In this document: piece after piece, positions 61,480 to 64,000 of the stretch
Numbering within the stretch: the stretch's first letter is position 1
How the letters are laid out: the number at the start of each line of letters is the position of its first letter
Assembly: GCA_001941065.1 (NCBI GenBank)
Contig: MSHJ01000009.1
Coordinates: 440,810-504,809 of the forward strand
DNA: 64,000 nt
Source of the DNA: Alistipes sp. Zagget8
GTDB taxonomy: Bacteria > Bacteroidota > Bacteroidia > Bacteroidales > Rikenellaceae
Direction: 5' to 3'
Notes under the pieces: generated by a model
Databases searched by the model: none
What the model was told of the DNA's origin: nothing
The model's input: the letters and a program-made list of their open reading frames with translations, nothing else
Made by a program: the position numbers and the translations under genes

Positions 61480-62768
61480 TGAAAAAGGCATTTATATCGC
61501 TACTGTTTGCGGCTTTCGCCGTCCCGGCGGGCGCCCAGACCCTTACGCTCGACGAATGCCGCGCCGCGGCTCTCGAACACAACCGGACGTTGCAAAACAG
61601 CCGCTTCGACCTCGAAGCGGCCCTGCAGACCCGCCGCGAGGCGTTCACCAACTATTTCCCGCAGGTGTCCGCCACGGGAGGCGTTTTCCAGGCCCAGCAC
61701 GGGCTGGTGCAGGCCGATTTCGGCATGACCATTCCGCAGCTGGGGACGATGAACCTGCCGCTGTCGATGGTCAAGCGGGGGCTCGTGGGCGGCATCACTG
61801 CCGTGCAGCCCGTCTTCGCGGGGCTGAAGATCGTCAACGGCAACAAGCTCGCCCGGCTGGGCGAGGAGGTCGGGCAGCTGCAGCTGCGGAAGACCGAAGC
61901 CGAGGTCCGCGAGCAGACCGACACCTACTACTGGCAGATCGTCTCGCTGCGCGACAATCTCTCGACCATCGGGGCCGTGGAACGGCAGCTGGAGGAGATT
62001 CACCGGCAGGTCGAACTCTCGGTCAAGGCGGGTCTCGTGACCACGAACGACCTGCTGCGCGTGGAGTTGCGTCAGCAGGAGATCGCCTCGAACCGCCTGA
62101 AGGTCGAGAACGGGCTGAAGGTGTCGAAGATGCTGCTGGCCCAGCATATCGGCGTGGACTGGCACGGCTTCGATGTCGGGGATTCGGCCTTCGGGGAACC
62201 CGAGGCGCCGGGGGCTTTCTATGTCTCGGTCGAGGAGGCGCTCGACCGCCGGGCCGAGTATCAGCTGGCCGAAAAGAATGTCGAGGCGCAGAAATACCAG
62301 AAACGCATGGAGCGTGGCAAACGCCTGCCGACGGTGGGCGTGGGGGCTGGGTACCTCTATTATAATGTCACGGACAAGGACGTGGACGACGGACTGGTGT
62401 TCGCGCAGGTTTCGGTGCCGATTTCCGACTGGTGGGGTGGCGCCCATGCGCTGAAGAAAGCCCGCATCCGCGAGCAGCAGGCCGAGAACGACCGGCTGCA
62501 GGCCCGCGAGATGCTCGCCGTGGAGGTCGAGCGGACATGGAGCGAAGTGGTGGAGGCCTATGCGCAGATCGAACTGATGCGGCGCTCCGTAGCCTCGGCC
62601 ACCGAGAACCTGCGGCAAAACCGGAATTTCTACCAGGCCGGAACGGCTCCGCTCACCGATCTGCTCGACGCCGAAACGCTCTACACCCAGAGCCGCAACA
62701 ATTTCACCTCGGCCTGCGCCGCCTACCGCACCTCGCTGGCCAAATACATGCGTGTGACGGGCCGGTAA
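61479..62768 (+). CDS. TolC-family outer-membrane efflux channel (RND operon)
   Basis: 429 residues from ATG 61479, which overlaps the pump stop (TGATG) and gives a signal peptide ending V-P-A-G-A-Q. It has L-T-L-D-E-C-R-A-A-A-L-E-H-N and the two coiled-coil repeats of TolC proteins, ending in R-T-S-L-A-K-Y-M. The frame is open upstream inside the pump gene, but that is not coding. It completes the AraC-controlled RND system and is distinct from the TolC of the MacAB operon. Confidence 0.92.
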   Translation: MKKAFISLLFAAFAVPAGAQTLTLDECRAAALEHNRTLQNSRFDLEAALQTRREAFTNYFPQVSATGGVFQAQHGLVQADFGMTIPQLGTMNLPLSMVKRGLVGGITAVQPVFAGLKIVNGNKLARLGEEVGQLQLRKTEAEVREQTDTYYWQIVSLRDNLSTIGAVERQLEEIHRQVELSVKAGLVTTNDLLRVELRQQEIASNRLKVENGLKVSKMLLAQHIGVDWHGFDVGDSAFGEPEAPGAFYVSVEEALDRRAEYQLAEKNVEAQKYQKRMERGKRLPTVGVGAGYLYYNVTDKDVDDGLVFAQVSVPISDWWGGAHALKKARIREQQAENDRLQAREMLAVEVERTWSEVVEAYAQIELMRRSVASATENLRQNRNFYQAGTAPLTDLLDAETLYTQSRNNFTSACAAYRTSLAKYMRVTGR

Positions 62769-62773
62769 AAAAA

Positions 62774-62798
62774 TACCCGCCATCCGGCGGGTTTTTTG
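62774..62798. terminator. Bidirectional intrinsic terminator
   Basis: Stem CCCGCC (62776-62781) with GGCGGG (62786-62791), loop ATCC, followed by TTTTTT on the + strand and preceded by a run of A that gives a T-tract on the minus strand. It serves the convergent RND operon and acyltransferase gene. Confidence 0.85.
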
Positions 62799-62805
62799 TG
62801 TCTGG

Positions 62806-63960
62806 TTACTCCACGAACCGCCGCGTCACGCGCCAGCGCTGCATGAGCCGCACCACGAGCCAGCTCGCGGCGAAGGCTCCGCAGGCGATCAGCGGAATGC
62901 GCACCAGCGCCGGGAGTCCCGGAATCCGCTGCACGAGGTCGTAGCCTGCCTGTACGAAGATGAAATGGCAGAGGTAGATGCCGAACGTGGCGCCCGCCAG
63001 CCGCGAAAGCCATGCGCGGGGCCGTGCGGCGGCTTTCTGCACGAGGATAAAGACCGGGGCGGTCATCAGGAAGACGTTCACGCCGGCGAAATACCAGACG
63101 ATCTCCAGGTAGGCGTAGTTGCCCGGGAACGCTTTCTGCATCATCACATAGCCCACTCCCGTGACGAGGTAGCCGATAAGGAACGCCGGGATGCAGATTC
63201 CCAGCGTCTTGCGCCAGCTCCACGCGGGCGGGAATTTCACGAGGTAGAAGGCCAGCACGAGGTAGCCCGCGAAGCCCGAGACGTAGTAGAACGTGCCGAA
63301 TTCGTTCCAGTCGCAGACGCCGTAGAGGCCCATGTTGCCGTAATTGCCGGCATAGCCCAGCATCGGGGCCAGCATCTTCACGTAGGGCAGCAGCAGCGTC
63401 ACTCCCCAGATGCCGAGCACGATCCGCAGGTCGCGCTGCGAGGCCCGTTCGAGCCACGCGCTCAGGATCGGCAGGATGAAATAGAGTCCGAGGAGCATGT
63501 AGAGATACCAGAGCGGCGTGGTGTCGTAGGTGAAATTGAAAACGAAGGTCCACATCTTGCGGAGCGTGGCCTCGCCGGTGAACAGCGCGGGGTCGATCGA
63601 CGGACTGGCCGAGCCGACATAGCGCATGTAGAGGAAATAGAGCACGGGCAGCGCCAGCGACCAGAAGACGAGCGCCGCGAGAATGCGGCCGATACGCTTG
63701 CGGTAGAAGGTCCCGGCGTCGGTCCGCACGGGCAGCAACAGTACGCCCGACATCATCACGAAGAGCGGCACGCAGGCCCGGACGAGGCTTCCGGCCAGGG
63801 CTCCCTGCAGGAACGTCGCACGGTCGCTGTCGAACACGGCGACAAAGGCGTCGCAACTGTGTGAAAAGACCACCAGAAAGCACGCGATCACGCGCAGGAG
63901 GTCCACCCAGCCGATGCGTTCGCGGGCCGGGACGTTGAGGTCGGGAAGTCGGTTTTCCAT
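62806..63960 (-). CDS. Membrane acyltransferase (acyltransferase_3 family)
   Basis: 384 residues with about ten membrane helices and the family N-terminus W-V-D-L-L-R-V-I-A-C-F-L-V-V-F-S-H34-S. The usual role is O-acetylation of a cell-surface glycan or lipid. Upstream on the minus strand TATCTTCG (about 63990-63983) resembles a -7 element, so it is probably its own transcription unit. Unrelated in sequence detail and composition to the acyltransferase at 1495-2544. Confidence 0.85.
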   Translation of the reverse strand: MENRLPDLNVPARERIGWVDLLRVIACFLVVFSHSCDAFVAVFDSDRATFLQGALAGSLVRACVPLFVMMSGVLLLPVRTDAGTFYRKRIGRILAALVFWSLALPVLYFLYMRYVGSASPSIDPALFTGEATLRKMWTFVFNFTYDTTPLWYLYMLLGLYFILPILSAWLERASQRDLRIVLGIWGVTLLLPYVKMLAPMLGYAGNYGNMGLYGVCDWNEFGTFYYVSGFAGYLVLAFYLVKFPPAWSWRKTLGICIPAFLIGYLVTGVGYVMMQKAFPGNYAYLEIVWYFAGVNVFLMTAPVFILVQKAAARPRAWLSRLAGATFGIYLCHFIFVQAGYDLVQRIPGLPALVRIPLIACGAFAASWLVVRLMQRWRVTRRFVE

Positions 63961-64000
63961 GGTCGTTGGGGCTGAATTTCCTGCGAAGATAATAAAAAAA

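Noticed and set aside
58123..61491. A 1122-codon minus-strand open frame opposite the RND pump
   Set aside because: Shadow of a well-conserved pump gene. His/Asp/Arg-rich low-complexity translation.
1..64000. CRISPR arrays, insertion sequences, rRNA or intact tRNA genes
   Set aside because: No regularly spaced repeats, no transposase-like protein and no complete tRNA cloverleaf were recognised by eye. Only the tRNA 3'-end fragment at 9063-9086 was seen.

Overview
The window looks like a chromosomal segment from a gut Bacteroidales, most likely an Alistipes-like genome. It carries two SusC/SusD pairs, a hybrid two-component regulator, an ECF sigma/FecR pair attached to an STN-type SusC, FISUMP lipoproteins and TAnnTTTG-type promoters. 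Most of it (from about 9.1 kb to the right edge) is GC-rich. The left 9 kb is visibly AT-richer and mosaic, as expected for a laterally acquired surface-polysaccharide locus. The genus is an inference from gene style and composition.

1-9.1 kb: the distal part of a polysaccharide (capsule, O-antigen or glycan) biosynthesis cluster, all on the + strand. In order it holds a partial GT2, a 2-hydroxyacid dehydrogenase-like protein, an acyltransferase, two GT4-type glycosyltransferases, about 0.6 kb of gene debris, an HpcH/HpaI aldolase pseudogene, a PglC-like initiating phosphoglycosyl transferase, and a fused PglD-like acetyltransferase/PglE-like aminotransferase. It ends at what looks like a 24-nt tRNA-Gly 3'-end remnant followed by a strong terminator, suggesting an island edge.

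9.1-26.6 kb: one long minus-strand polysaccharide utilisation operon. Transcription order is GH110, GH110, GH43, SusC, SusD, FISUMP lipoprotein, beta-helix lipoprotein, SusE-like/FISUMP lipoprotein, tandem SGNH esterase, GH20. Two predicted alpha-1,3-galactosidases, a hexosaminidase and a galactanase-like GH43 point to galactose- and HexNAc-containing host glycans (mucin, blood group B or alpha-Gal type). It is divergently controlled by a hybrid two-component regulator (26.8-30.7 kb) whose phosphorelay residues appear eroded.

30.9-37.4 kb: a TolC-MacA-MacB type efflux operon (ATPase and permease as separate genes), then a LytS/LytTR-type two-component pair.

37.6-56.3 kb: an ECF sigma factor and its FecR-type anti-sigma, a WG-repeat protein flanked by duplicated terminator modules, an STN-domain SusC, SusD, a degenerate metallopeptidase-like lipoprotein, three tandem paralogous metzincin-type zinc proteases and an alkaline phosphatase. 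I read this as a protein or phosphopeptide scavenging locus.

56.3-64 kb: an AraC regulator divergent from an RND efflux operon (adaptor, pump, TolC), a bidirectional terminator, and a convergent membrane acyltransferase.
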